A DNA stretch of 64,000 nucleotides from assembly GCF_009742725.1 (NCBI RefSeq), contig NZ_WPHG01000001.1:966001-1030000 (forward strand), read 5' to 3'. The translations under genes were made by a program, and so were the position numbers. Shown piece by piece: positions 1-8,438 of the stretch. Position 1 is the first letter of the stretch. Each line of letters begins with the position of its first letter. The notes below the pieces were generated by a model. It had not been told where the DNA came from. It did no database searches and saw only the letters and a list, made by a program, of their open reading frames with translations. This stretch comes from Nitratireductor arenosus (lineage in GTDB: Bacteria; Pseudomonadota; Alphaproteobacteria; Rhizobiales; Rhizobiaceae).

Positions 1-2
1 CG

Positions 3-656
3 CTCGGCTACGGTCACATGGCGATCAGCGGCCAGAAGGGCTATCACGGCGTGGCGACGCTATCCCGGCGGCCGCTCGACATCGTCGAAAAGCGAGATTT
101 CTGCGGTATTGGCGACCGGCGCCATGTTTCGGCGCGGCTTTCGGCCGGCGGCCGGTCGGTGCTGCTGCATAATTTCTACGTTCCGGCCGGCGGCGACGAG
201 CCCGATCCTGAGATCAATCCGAAATTCCGCCACAAGCTCGATTTCATCGAGGAAATGCGTTCGGTTCGCGCCGGCTTCGACGGCGAGTCGGCCGCGATCC
301 TGGTCGGTGACCTGAACATCGCACCGCTCGAGACCGATGTCTGGTCGCACAAGCAGCTTCTCAAGGTCGTCAGCCATACGCCGATCGAGACCGAAGGGCT
401 GGAATCGATGCGCGCCGAAGGCGGCTGGGTCGACCTGATGCGCGCCCATATCCCGCCGCAGGAGCGGCTTTATACGTGGTGGAGCTATCGCAACCGCGAC
501 TGGGCCGCCTCCGATCGCGGCCGCAGGCTCGACCATGTCTGGACTTCGCCGAACCTGGTCGACGACATGCGGGAGGTCGAGGTCCTGCGCGCGGCGCGCG
601 GCTGGGAGCGCCCGTCCGACCACGTGCCGGTCATCACCCGTTTCGGGTTCGATTAG
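3..656 (+). CDS. xthA: Exodeoxyribonuclease III (3' part; start lies before the window)
   Basis: C-terminal about 217 residues of an exonuclease III/AP endonuclease of the endonuclease-exonuclease-phosphatase fold, which cuts at abasic sites in base-excision repair. Seen: the frame is open to the left edge (LGYGH before the first internal Met). Family motifs are GQKGYHGVATLSR, LVGDLNIAP (the D and N bind metal and phosphate), a YTWWSYR segment, RRLDHVW with the DH pair, and a terminal SDHVPV carrying the catalytic His. A full enzyme is about 260-270 residues, so only about 45-50 are missing. The gene ends 71 bp before a convergent cyclic-nucleotide-binding gene. Confidence 0.95.
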   Translation, partial: LGYGHMAISGQKGYHGVATLSRRPLDIVEKRDFCGIGDRRHVSARLSAGGRSVLLHNFYVPAGGDEPDPEINPKFRHKLDFIEEMRSVRAGFDGESAAILVGDLNIAPLETDVWSHKQLLKVVSHTPIETEGLESMRAEGGWVDLMRAHIPPQERLYTWWSYRNRDWAASDRGRRLDHVWTSPNLVDDMREVEVLRAARGWERPSDHVPVITRFGFD

Positions 657-727
657 AAAAAGTCTGCAGAACCGCGTTGATTGTGGGTGCAGCCCGAACC
701 CGCGACTGGCGCCGTTCTACCGTATTG

Positions 728-1180
728 CTAAGAAAATTTCGGCGCCAGGCGCTCGATCCGTTCCAGCATGCCGGTAAGATCGGCCGATAGCCGCTGGTGC
801 AGTTTGGCCGCTGCGTCGGGATACTCGACCAGGATACGCTGGAACAGGCCGCGATTGAGGCGCATCAGTTCGACCTCGGTCTCGGCCATCGCCCCGGTCA
901 GCCGGTATCCGTTGGTAATCAGGGCCAACTCGCCCATCACCGAGCCCGCACCGATCCGGCCGACGACGATACGTTCGCCCTCGCGCTCGCGAAAAAGCGC
1001 GACCTTGCCCTCGACCACGACGAAGGCGCAGTCGGCCGCCGCCCCTTCGCGATAAATCTCCTTGCCGGCGGGCCGGCGCAAGCGCTCCGTCCCGAATGCG
1101 AGAAGACGAAGCTGGTCCTGCGTGAATTCGCGAAATATGCCCACGCCGGCGAGAATGCCGATATCGTCGTCAAGCGCCAT
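728..1180 (-). CDS. Stand-alone cyclic nucleotide-binding domain protein
   Basis: 150 residues making up one cNMP-binding (Crp effector-type) domain and nothing else. Seen: the beta-roll with GKEIYREGAAADCAFVVVEGKVALF, the phosphate-binding-cassette-like stretch GSVMGELALITNGYRLTGAMA, and a C-terminal amphipathic helix like the Crp dimer helix. There is no helix-turn-helix and no kinase or channel domain, so it probably acts by protein-protein contact after ligand binding; the ligand is unknown. It lies 46 bp downstream of a response-regulator gene on the same strand and is probably co-transcribed with it. That pairing suggests a shared signalling role, but only the adjacency is visible. Confidence 0.85.
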   Translation of the reverse strand: MALDDDIGILAGVGIFREFTQDQLRLLAFGTERLRRPAGKEIYREGAAADCAFVVVEGKVALFREREGERIVVGRIGAGSVMGELALITNGYRLTGAMAETEVELMRLNRGLFQRILVEYPDAAAKLHQRLSADLTGMLERIERLAPKFS

Positions 1181-1226
1181 GAAGGTGTCCCGGCCTTCCA
1201 GCCCTGCCCAACCGGTGCCTTTCGAC

Positions 1227-1910
1227 TCAGGGGACGAGCTTGTAACCCCCGCTTTCTGTCACAAGAATTTCCGCATTGGAAGGATCACGCTCGATCTTCT
1301 GGCGCAGCCGGTAGACATGGGTCTCCAGCGTATGGGTGGTGACGCCGGAATTATAGCCCCACACTTCCTCCAAAAGCACGTCGCGCGTGATCACCTTCTG
1401 GCCGGCCCGGTAGAGATATTTGATGATCGAGGCTTCCTTCTCGGTCAACCGTACCTTGCCGCCGCGCTGGTCGATCAGCAGCTTCTGGCTCGGCTTGAAC
1501 GTGTAGGGCCCGACGACGAAGGTGGCGTCCTCGCTCTGCTCGTGCTGGCGCAATTGCGCGCGCAGTCGCGCCAGAAGCACGGCGAAGCGGAACGGCTTGG
1601 TCACATAGTCGTTGGCGCCCGCCTCCAGGCCCAAAATCGTGTCGGAATCGGTATCGTGCCCGGTCAGCATGATGATCGGCGCCTTGAAGCCGCCTTTGCG
1701 CAGCAATTTGACCGCCTCGCGCCCATCCATGTCGGGCAGTCCGACGTCCATGATCAACAGGTCGATCAGTCCACCGCGAGCGGTCTGGATGCCCTTGCCG
1801 GCCGACGGTTCCTGGATGACCCTGAACTCCTCGTAAAGCGAGAGTTGCTCAACCAGCGTGGCGCGTAGATCGTCATCGTCGTCGACAATCAATATGGTGC
1901 GTGAAGTCAT
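1227..1910 (-). CDS. OmpR/PhoB-family response regulator
   Basis: 227-residue two-domain DNA-binding response regulator. Receiver domain at residues 1-120: acidic cluster VDDDDDL, phospho-acceptor Asp55 in LLIMDVGLPDMDG, the switch Thr/Ser region MLTGHD, and Lys105 in YVTKPF. A winged-helix Trans_reg_C domain covers about 130-227, with WGYNSGVTTHTLETHVYRLRQKIE as recognition helix. I chose the ATG at 1910, where GGAACG precedes it, over upstream in-frame Mets that would add 14 non-homologous residues. No histidine kinase is adjacent, so its partner is elsewhere. It is divergent from the L,D-transpeptidase gene and followed by the cNMP-domain gene. Confidence 0.93.
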   Translation of the reverse strand: MTSRTILIVDDDDDLRATLVEQLSLYEEFRVIQEPSAGKGIQTARGGLIDLLIMDVGLPDMDGREAVKLLRKGGFKAPIIMLTGHDTDSDTILGLEAGANDYVTKPFRFAVLLARLRAQLRQHEQSEDATFVVGPYTFKPSQKLLIDQRGGKVRLTEKEASIIKYLYRAGQKVITRDVLLEEVWGYNSGVTTHTLETHVYRLRQKIERDPSNAEILVTESGGYKLVP

Positions 1911-1990
1911 GTTTCGTTCCATAAGCAATTGTGAAAGGGTCGATCGTTCCACATCTATGAGGCGCGCGCGAATCGTGAAAGACGCTCACC

Positions 1991-2581
1991 ATGATTTGTA
2001 AGCTGGCACCATCATACTCCAAAAATCGTGAGCGTAATGCGGCGGAAGACAACATCGCCGCCGCGCCGCTGCTTGTCGTGCGGCCGCGGCCGGGCCATCC
2101 GACCCAGGGCTTGCTCCAGTTCGGTCGGCACAGTTTTTCATGCGCACTCGGTCGGGGCGGCATCACGACCCGTAAGCGGGAGGGCGACGGCGCCACCCCG
2201 CGCGGCCGACTCGCGGTGCTGTGGGGTTATCGGCGCGTCGACAGGGGCCGGGTTGTGCCCACGCGCCTGCAATTGCGGCCGATCCCGCGCGTACTCGGCT
2301 GGTGCGACGCGCCCGGCGACCGCAACTACAACCGGCCGGTGCGCCTGCCCTACGCGGCCAGTCACGAGATCATGCGTCGCCATGACCATCTCTACGATGT
2401 CGTGATCGTGCTCGACTGGAACATGCGTCCGGCCGTCCGGGGACGCGGCAGCGCGATCTTCCTGCACCTGGCCCGGCCCGGCTATACGCCGACCGAGGGT
2501 TGCGTCGCCGTCTCGCGCCGCACGATGATGCGGCTCCTGCCGGTCCTGCGGCGGGGCACTGTGATCGAGGTCATCGGCTGA
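1991..2581 (+). CDS. L,D-transpeptidase (YkuD) family protein
   Basis: 196 residues dominated by a YkuD catalytic domain, which makes 3-3 peptidoglycan cross-links or anchors proteins in the periplasm. Seen: ALGRGGI near residue 52 and the catalytic block FLHLARPGYTPTEGCVAVS with His159 and Cys171. No convincing signal peptide follows the first ATG, so either the true start differs (GTG codons exist near the LLVVRPRPG segment) or export is atypical. The short, signal-less form is common in rhizobia. It is divergent from the response-regulator gene, with 80 bp between the starts for both promoters. Confidence 0.85.
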   Translation: MICKLAPSYSKNRERNAAEDNIAAAPLLVVRPRPGHPTQGLLQFGRHSFSCALGRGGITTRKREGDGATPRGRLAVLWGYRRVDRGRVVPTRLQLRPIPRVLGWCDAPGDRNYNRPVRLPYAASHEIMRRHDHLYDVVIVLDWNMRPAVRGRGSAIFLHLARPGYTPTEGCVAVSRRTMMRLLPVLRRGTVIEVIG

Positions 2582-2582
2582 C

Positions 2583-2990
2583 TCAGACGCCCCACCAGCC
2601 GATGATCCCGCCGATGATCAACGCCACGCCGAGCCAGTGGCCGGCGTCGATCAGGGTCAGATCCCAGCCGAACCCCTGATAGCGCTGGTTGATGGCGGTG
2701 ATTGTCGCCATGAACCCGAGCCAGAGGAAGAAACCGGACACGACACCGTTCCACAGCGTCACCTGGCCCGCGCCGAGATGGCCGATCACGCCGGCCATCA
2801 CCCAGGCCATCACCAATTCGCACCCGAAACTGGTAATGAACAACATGGGCTCCATGCGGGCGTCTTCCGGCTTGATTTTCGCCGCCTTCATCCAGGGCTT
2901 GCCGAGCCCGCCATAATAGACCGCGCCGAACAGGAAGGCCGCGACCGCGGCGACCAGCACCGCCAGATAACTCACACCACCGAAATCCAT
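2583..2990 (-). CDS. DUF1761 membrane protein
   Basis: 135-residue hydrophobic protein with about four predicted membrane spans (residues 5-27, 48-68, 78-98, 112-133). It matches the DUF1761 pattern: an early FLFGAVYYGGLGKPWM stretch, then ITSFGCELVMAWVMAG and a WGV C-terminus. No catalytic residues are evident and the family has no assigned function. It is convergent with the transpeptidase gene; the two stops are 1 bp apart. Confidence 0.85.
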   Translation of the reverse strand: MDFGGVSYLAVLVAAVAAFLFGAVYYGGLGKPWMKAAKIKPEDARMEPMLFITSFGCELVMAWVMAGVIGHLGAGQVTLWNGVVSGFFLWLGFMATITAINQRYQGFGWDLTLIDAGHWLGVALIIGGIIGWWGV

Positions 2991-3051
2991 GCCAGCACTC
3001 CCTTGCCCGCCATAAGTCTGCGCCGCATAGAACGCCGCTGCCGCGAGTTCG

Positions 3052-3723
3052 TCAATCGAACCGCCACACCGTGGTGCGCTTGACCTCCGCGTCCTCGAGC
3101 GCCCGCGTCACCGGCACCTGGTAGGTAGCGATTTCCGTAAGCAGCGCGCGCGGCAGATAGGATCGGCCGGGATCGCCGACGAGCACGAGCGCACCGCGCG
3201 CCGAAAGCCGGCCGAGCCAGCACGACAGCCGCTCGGCGAGCGCGCGATCGTAAAAGACGTCGCCGGCAAGCACCACCTGCCAGCCTTCGTCGAGGCCGAT
3301 CAGGTCGCGGTCGTCAAAGGCGATCTCGACATCGTTCGCGGTTGCGTTGAGCGCCACCGCCGCGCGGCAGAACGGGTCGATGTCGGCCGCGACCACCGCG
3401 GCCGCGCCGGCCTTGCGCGCGGCGATCGCGACCAGCCCCGATCCGGTCGCGAAATCCAGCACCGTCTTGCCCGCGACGATCCCGGGATGGTCGAGGAGAT
3501 GGCGCGCCAGCCCCTGTCCGCCCGCCCAGGCGAAGGCCCAGAAGGGCGGCTGCAGGCCGATCGCCTCCAGCTCATCCTCGGTCTTGAGCCACAATGCATG
3601 CGCTTCGTCGGCAAGGTGGAGCACGATTTCGGGCACGTGCGGTGGCGCGATCAGACCGGTATTGGCCGCCACGAATGCGCTCGCCTCGGTCGGCGAAAGC
3701 GTCTTTGCGGACGTGCCGACCAC
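3052..3723 (-). CDS. Class I SAM-dependent methyltransferase (ETFB lysine methyltransferase-like)
   Basis: 223 residues with a Rossmann methyltransferase core. Seen: PPFWAFAWAGGQGLARHLLDHP, then motif I VLDFATGSGLVAIAARKAGA, the acidic strand end VVAADIDPF, and the motif IV region VVLAGDVFYD. The W/A-W-GG-AR entry and the DVFYD box are typical of the METTL20/ETFB-lysine methyltransferase group, which modifies electron-transfer flavoprotein; this substrate is inferred from family resemblance only. The start is taken as GTG at 3723, just after the EVE gene stops at 3734, because the open frame upstream of it overlaps that gene. It is the last gene of a leftward set that begins with tsaD. Confidence 0.85.
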   Translation of the reverse strand: MVGTSAKTLSPTEASAFVAANTGLIAPPHVPEIVLHLADEAHALWLKTEDELEAIGLQPPFWAFAWAGGQGLARHLLDHPGIVAGKTVLDFATGSGLVAIAARKAGAAAVVAADIDPFCRAAVALNATANDVEIAFDDRDLIGLDEGWQVVLAGDVFYDRALAERLSCWLGRLSARGALVLVGDPGRSYLPRALLTEIATYQVPVTRALEDAEVKRTTVWRFD

Positions 3724-3733
3724 CGGCCGGACG

Positions 3734-4162
3734 TCAGATCGTATCGGGGTCGAGCCCGCCCATGCGGCAGATTTCGGCCCACTCGTCATCACGGACCGGC
3801 TGCACGGAAAGTCGCGAGTTCTTCACCAGCACCATCTCCGCCAGCACCGAATTGGCCTTGATGTCGTTGAGGCTGACCGGTTTCGGCACGTCGCGCACCG
3901 CGCGGATATCGACGCATTCCCAGCGCGGATCGTCGGTGGTGCTGTCGGGGTGAGCGGGCGCACTCACCTCCACGATCCCGACGATCTCAAGTCCCTCCTG
4001 GGAGTGGTAGAAGAAACCTTTGTCGCCGACCGCCATCGCCCGCATATTGTTGCGGGCCTGATAGTTGCGCACGCCGTCCCATTGTTCGCCGGCCTCGCCC
4101 TTGGCCTTCTGCTTGTCCCACGACCAGGTCGAGGGTTCCGATTTGAACAGCCAGTATGCCAT
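3734..4162 (-). CDS. EVE domain-containing protein
   Basis: 142-residue PUA-like EVE domain, a fold that binds modified bases in DNA or RNA in the family members studied. Seen: the N-terminal MAYWLFKSEPSTWSWD, WDGVRNYQARNNMRAM, and GDKGFFYHSQEGLEIVGIVEV that line the pocket, then PRWECVDIRAVRDVPKPVSL. Full length for the family. Its ATG directly follows the stop of the YciI gene, and it is followed at once by the methyltransferase gene. YciI-EVE linkage next to gpsA/tsaD is common in Rhizobiales. Confidence 0.93.
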   Translation of the reverse strand: MAYWLFKSEPSTWSWDKQKAKGEAGEQWDGVRNYQARNNMRAMAVGDKGFFYHSQEGLEIVGIVEVSAPAHPDSTTDDPRWECVDIRAVRDVPKPVSLNDIKANSVLAEMVLVKNSRLSVQPVRDDEWAEICRMGGLDPDTI

Positions 4163-4459
4163 CTAGGCCCCCTGCGGCGCGTTGAAGACCCAATTCCAGG
4201 CCTTGATTTCAACGGAGGCGAAAAGTCCGGCGCGCGCGTAGGGATCGGCCTCGGCGATCAGCTCGGCGGCGGCCGAATCGGCCGCCTCCACGACCACCAG
4301 ACTGCCGGTCGGCTTGCCCGCCTCGTCAAGGAACGGGCCGGCAAACTTCAGCGTGCCTTTGGCGTTCAGCCCCTCCAGATAGGCGACATGGCCGGGTCTC
4401 GTATCCAGCCGCACCTGGAGATGGTCGGGCTTGTCGGTGCAAATCAGGGCAAACAGCAT
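4163..4459 (-). CDS. YciI family protein
   Basis: 98-residue YciI-like ferredoxin-fold protein. Seen: MLFALICTDKPDH, followed by RPGHVAYLEGL holding the conserved His, GPFLDEAGKPTGSLVVVEA, and the DPYARAGLFASVEIKAWNWVF ending typical of the family. Such proteins are small putative dehydrogenase or lyase-like enzymes of largely unknown role. It sits between gpsA (23 bp upstream) and the EVE gene, directly abutting the latter, so one mRNA is likely. Confidence 0.9.
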   Translation of the reverse strand: MLFALICTDKPDHLQVRLDTRPGHVAYLEGLNAKGTLKFAGPFLDEAGKPTGSLVVVEAADSAAAELIAEADPYARAGLFASVEIKAWNWVFNAPQGA

Positions 4460-4482
4460 CGGTCCTCCACTTGCCTGCCGGG

Positions 4483-5481
4483 TCAGAATTCGCTTTTCAG
4501 CGGCCGCGACAGCAGCGCCGTCATGGCTTCGCGCACGGTGATCGCGCGGTCAAGCAAAAGCGCGACATTTCTGGTGATCGGCGCATCGATACCGCCCTCG
4601 CGCGCCAGCCGGTCGGCGATCGCGGCCGTTGCCACGCCCTCCGCCAACGGCAGGTCGTCGAGCGGGTCGCCGCGCCCCAGCGCCAGCCCATAGGTGAAAT
4701 TACGCGACTTTCCGGAACCGCAGGTGAGGAAAAGGTCGCCGAAACCCGAAAGCCCCATCAGCGTTTCGCTGCGGGCACCGAAAAACCCGGCAATGCGACG
4801 CAACTCGACGAAACCGCGCGTGACCGTCGCGGCCTGCGCGCTCGCGCCCAACCCGGCACCGGCCACCGCACCGGCCGCGATCGCCATGACGTTTTTCAGC
4901 GCGCCGCCCGCCTCGACCCCGGCGAGATCGTCGCTGGAATAGCACCGCAGGGCCGGTGTCGACAAAAGCGTCGACAGCGCGCCGGCGACTTCCGCATCGC
5001 TGGCCGCGATCGTCACCGCCGTCGGCAGGCCGGCGACAACGTCGACGGCGAAGCTCGGACCCGAGAGCGCTGCGACCGGATTTTGTGGCAGGTTGCGCGC
5101 CGTAACGCTCGACAATAGCGTGCCGGAAACCGCGTCGATGCCTTTTGCGCACAACACGACGGGAATGTCCGGCGCGAGCACCGAGGCGAGCAGACGGCTG
5201 ACCGCCGCCACCGTCTGCGCCGGCGTCACCAGGAGCACGCAGGCCACGCCGGCGGCCGCATCGGCCAGATCGCCGGTGGCGCGGATACGTCGGTCGAGCA
5301 TGATACCGGACAGGAAGCGCGGGTTGCGGCGGGTGCGGTTGATGCCCTCGACCGTCGCCGGATCGCGCGCCCAAAACCGTATGTCACGACCGGCGAGCGC
5401 CTCGGCCTGGGCGAGTGCCGTGCCCCATGCGCCACCGCCGAGCACGGCGATCGCGCCAGCCTTTCCCTCGGACGGGCTCAT
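4483..5481 (-). CDS. gpsA: Glycerol-3-phosphate dehydrogenase [NAD(P)+]
   Basis: 332 residues. GpsA reduces dihydroxyacetone phosphate to sn-glycerol 3-phosphate for phospholipid synthesis in the cytoplasm. Seen: Rossmann motif [13 protein letters not shown] near residue 12, [20 protein letters not shown], the [19 protein letters not shown] catalytic-lysine region, and [12 protein letters not shown]. The ATG at 5481 overlaps the tsaD stop by 4 bp (ATGA), indicating translational coupling; that fixes the start against a longer open frame reaching 5688. tsaD-gpsA coupling is conserved in Alphaproteobacteria. Confidence 0.97.
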   Translation of the reverse strand: MSPSEGKAGAIAVLGGGAWGTALAQAEALAGRDIRFWARDPATVEGINRTRRNPRFLSGIMLDRRIRATGDLADAAAGVACVLLVTPAQTVAAVSRLLASVLAPDIPVVLCAKGIDAVSGTLLSSVTARNLPQNPVAALSGPSFAVDVVAGLPTAVTIAASDAEVAGALSTLLSTPALRCYSSDDLAGVEAGGALKNVMAIAAGAVAGAGLGASAQAATVTRGFVELRRIAGFFGARSETLMGLSGFGDLFLTCGSGKSRNFTYGLALGRGDPLDDLPLAEGVATAAIADRLAREGGIDAPITRNVALLLDRAITVREAMTALLSRPLKSEF

Positions 5482-6587
5482 GCCTTGGCCCCGCGTTTGC
5501 CGGCCCCGATCAGCGGGGCGGCGGACATGTCGAGCGGCCAGCGCGAGCGTGGCGCCTGGATCATCGGGTCCTCCTGCGCCAGCAACCCTGCCCGCAGGCG
5601 CTCGATACCCGCCCAGGCGATCATGGCCGCATTGTCGGTGCACAATTCCGCCGGCGGCGCCAGAAAACCGAACCCGTGATCGCGGCACAGCCTTTCCAGC
5701 GCGGCGCGGATCGCACGGTTGGCGGCGACACCGCCGGCCACCACCAGCACCGGTGCCGCCGCGTCGGCGAAAATGGCGCGAAACCGTGCCAGGCTGCGCG
5801 CCACGCGATCCTCCAGCGTCTCCACGATGGCAAGCTGGAAGGAGGCGGCGATGTCGGCGATATCTTGGCGGGTGAGCGGCGCGATCGCGCTCGCCGCCTG
5901 GCGCACGGCCGTCTTCAGTCCGGAAAAGGAGAAATCGAGCCGCGCCTCACCCTTGAGCGGGCGCGGCAGATTGAACCGGCCCGGATCGCCCCCTGCGGCG
6001 ACGCGTTCCACGTTCGGCCCGCCCGGATAGGGCAGACCCAACAGCTTCGCGGTCTTGTCGAAAGCCTCGCCGAGCGCATCGTCGATGGTCGACGCCCAGC
6101 GCTCGTAGGATCCCGGCCCCTTCACCAGCACGATCTGGGTGTGCCCGCCCGAAACCAGCAGCATCAGATAAGGAAAGGCGACCGGCGCCATCAGCCTGGC
6201 CGACAGCGCATGGCCCTCCAGATGGTTGATTGCGATCAGCGGCTTTTTGGTTGCTGCCGCCAATGCCTTGGCCGTCATCAGCCCGACCAGGAGTCCGCCG
6301 ATCAGGCCCGGCCCGGCGGTGACCGCGATCGCATCGACGTCCGATAGGCGCGTATCCGCATCGGCCAGCGCCGCCTCGACGACACCGTCGAGACCCTCGA
6401 CATGGGCGCGCGCCGCGATCTCGGGCACCACGCCGCCGAACGCGGCATGCTCGGCGATCTGGCTGAGCACGACGTTGGAGCAAATCCGCGGCGGCCGCCC
6501 CGGCTGCGATTCCACCACCGCCGCCGCCGTTTCGTCGCAGCTTGTCTCGATGCCGAGAACGCGAATGTCGGCGTGATCGGGCCGCAT
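5478..6587 (-). CDS. tsaD: tRNA N6-adenosine threonylcarbamoyltransferase
   Basis: 369 residues, Kae1/Qri7/TsaD family. It transfers the threonylcarbamoyl group to A37 of tRNAs that read ANN codons. Seen: [16 protein letters not shown] at the N-terminus, [12 protein letters not shown] with the two metal-binding His, [31 protein letters not shown], and [14 protein letters not shown] prefer ATG at 6587, with AGGAAAGGACC about 10 bases before it, to an ATG at 6632 that adds 15 unrelated residues. It is divergent from hemC with 86 bp between the starts, and is the first gene of the leftward set ending with the methyltransferase. Confidence 0.97.
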   Translation of the reverse strand: MRPDHADIRVLGIETSCDETAAAVVESQPGRPPRICSNVVLSQIAEHAAFGGVVPEIAARAHVEGLDGVVEAALADADTRLSDVDAIAVTAGPGLIGGLLVGLMTAKALAAATKKPLIAINHLEGHALSARLMAPVAFPYLMLLVSGGHTQIVLVKGPGSYERWASTIDDALGEAFDKTAKLLGLPYPGGPNVERVAAGGDPGRFNLPRPLKGEARLDFSFSGLKTAVRQAASAIAPLTRQDIADIAASFQLAIVETLEDRVARSLARFRAIFADAAAPVLVVAGGVAANRAIRAALERLCRDHGFGFLAPPAELCTDNAAMIAWAGIERLRAGLLAQEDPMIQAPRSRWPLDMSAAPLIGAGKRGAKA

Positions 6588-6673
6588 GATTGCCGGATGG
6601 TCCTTTCCTCGGGTAGGAAGGCCGCCAATCACAGCCTTCCGTCACCGGCGGGGGTTAGCACGGACTTTGAGAC

Positions 6674-7603
6674 ATGCAAACTGGCCAGATCAGGATCGGA
6701 ACCCGGGGAAGTGCGCTCGCCTTGGCGCAGGCACGCGAAACACGCGCACGGCTGATGGCCGCGCACGGCTTGCCAGAGGACGCCTTCGCCATCGAGGTGA
6801 TCACCACCAGCGGCGACCGCATCCAGGACCGGCCACTGTCGGAAGCCGGCGGCAAGGGACTGTTCACCAAGGAGATCGAGCAGGCGCTGCTCGACGGCGC
6901 CATCGATCTGGCGGTGCATTCGTCCAAGGATATGCCGACCAACCAGCCCGACGGCCTCATTCTCGGCGCTTTCCTGGAACGCGAGGATGTGCGCGATGCC
7001 CTGATCGGCGGCACCGCGCCCACGCTGGAGGCGCTGAGCGACGGCGCGACGGTCGGCTCGTCCTCGCTGCGGCGCCAGGCGCTGATCCGCAGGCTGCGGC
7101 CCGACATTTCCGTCGTGATGTTCCGCGGCAACGTCCAGACCCGACTGAAGAAACTCGCGGACGGCCAGGTCGACGCCACCCTACTCGCTTACGCCGGCCT
7201 GCGCCGGCTCGGCATGGCCGACATCGTCACCGAGCTGTTGCCGGTCGACAGCTTTCCGCCCGCACCGGGTCAGGGCGCAATCTGCATAGAACACCGTCAG
7301 GACGACCGGCGCGTGGAGGCTCTGCTGCAACCGATCCACCATCTGGAAACCGGCCAGGCCCTCGCCTGCGAACGCGCCTTTCTTGCCGCGCTGGACGGAT
7401 CCTGCCGCACGCCGATCGCCGGTCATGCCGTGATCGAGGCTGACGCGGTGCGGTTTCACGGGCTCATTCTGACGCCGGACGGCACCGAAGCGCACGAGGT
7501 TTCCGGCGCAGGCTCTGTGGCGCGGGCCGCCAATATCGGCCGCGACGCCGGCGAACGCGTGCGCGCCCGCGCCGGAACGCGCTTTTTCGAAAGCTGGAGC
7601 TGA
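6674..7603 (+). CDS. hemC: Porphobilinogen deaminase (hydroxymethylbilane synthase)
   Basis: 309 residues. It condenses four porphobilinogen units into hydroxymethylbilane. Seen: [15 protein letters not shown] at the start, [52 protein letters not shown], and the dipyrromethane-cofactor site [14 protein letters not shown] with Cys244. Full length. First gene of hemC-hemD-mitofilin-hemY, divergent from tsaD, and followed by hemD after 4 bp. Confidence 0.98.
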   Translation: MQTGQIRIGTRGSALALAQARETRARLMAAHGLPEDAFAIEVITTSGDRIQDRPLSEAGGKGLFTKEIEQALLDGAIDLAVHSSKDMPTNQPDGLILGAFLEREDVRDALIGGTAPTLEALSDGATVGSSSLRRQALIRRLRPDISVVMFRGNVQTRLKKLADGQVDATLLAYAGLRRLGMADIVTELLPVDSFPPAPGQGAICIEHRQDDRRVEALLQPIHHLETGQALACERAFLAALDGSCRTPIAGHAVIEADAVRFHGLILTPDGTEAHEVSGAGSVARAANIGRDAGERVRARAGTRFFESWS

Positions 7604-7607
7604 CCCG

Positions 7608-8333
7608 GTGGCCCGCGTGCTGGTGACGCGACCCGAACCGGACGCAAGCATGACGGCCGCCACCCTTCGTCGGCGCGGCCATGTGCCGCTCGTTCTGCCG
7701 CTGAGCGCGGTCGGCGGGATCGAGGCCGACTGGCCCCAGGCCGACACTGTCGACGTGGTCGCGGTGACCAGCGCCAACGCGCTGCGCCACGCACCCACAG
7801 CCCGGCTTGAGCCGCTGATCGGCCTGCCCTGCCATTGCGTCGGCGAACGCACGGCCGCGGTCGCGCGCCAGGCCGGATTTTCGCATGTCGACACCGCCAA
7901 CGGCTACGGGCAAGATATGGCCCGGCGCATGGCTGCGCGATACGTATCCGGCACGCGAGTGCTTTATCTGTGCGGCCGGGTCCGCCATGGCGCCTTCGAA
8001 GAAGAGCTCGCCGCCGCCGGCCTGGAATGCACGCCCGTGGAGACCTACGAAACCGTTTTTCCCGCGCCCCACACGACCACCGTGCAAGAACTATGCGCTG
8101 GCGGCCCGCCCGACGTCGCCCTCGCCTATTCGACACGCGGTGCCGACGCGCTCGCCGCCTTGGCAGAACGGGCCGAGATCGCGCCTTTATTCGCGGCTAT
8201 GCGGGTGTTGTGCCTGTCGCCGGCCGTGGCCGAGCGGCTGTCCGGCAAAGGCGCCTGGCCGATCCTCGTCAGCTCCACGCCCGACGAGGCAGCCTTGCTG
8301 GACCTGCTGGACCTGCTGGACAGCTTGCCCTAG
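7608..8333 (+). CDS. hemD: Uroporphyrinogen-III synthase
   Basis: 241 residues starting with GTG 4 bp after hemC. It closes hydroxymethylbilane to uroporphyrinogen III. HemD is poorly conserved. The support is VLVTRPEPDASMTAATLRRRGH at the N-terminus, AVTSANALRH, CVGERTAAVARQAGF, VLYLCG, and AYSTRGADAL, together with position. The C-terminus carries a threefold 9-bp repeat giving LLDLLDLLD (about 8299-8325), probably a slippage product within a terminal helix. The mitofilin gene follows after 105 bp. Confidence 0.93.
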   Translation: MARVLVTRPEPDASMTAATLRRRGHVPLVLPLSAVGGIEADWPQADTVDVVAVTSANALRHAPTARLEPLIGLPCHCVGERTAAVARQAGFSHVDTANGYGQDMARRMAARYVSGTRVLYLCGRVRHGAFEEELAAAGLECTPVETYETVFPAPHTTTVQELCAGGPPDVALAYSTRGADALAALAERAEIAPLFAAMRVLCLSPAVAERLSGKGAWPILVSSTPDEAALLDLLDLLDSLP

Positions 8334-8438
8334 GTCCGATCGACGCAAAAGGGCTACACAAGGTCATGCTGCACGTGCGAATGTAGCATGCAACGACGGT
8401 CGATCCCGACCGGAAACGCAAAGCTTGCGGAGCAAGGA

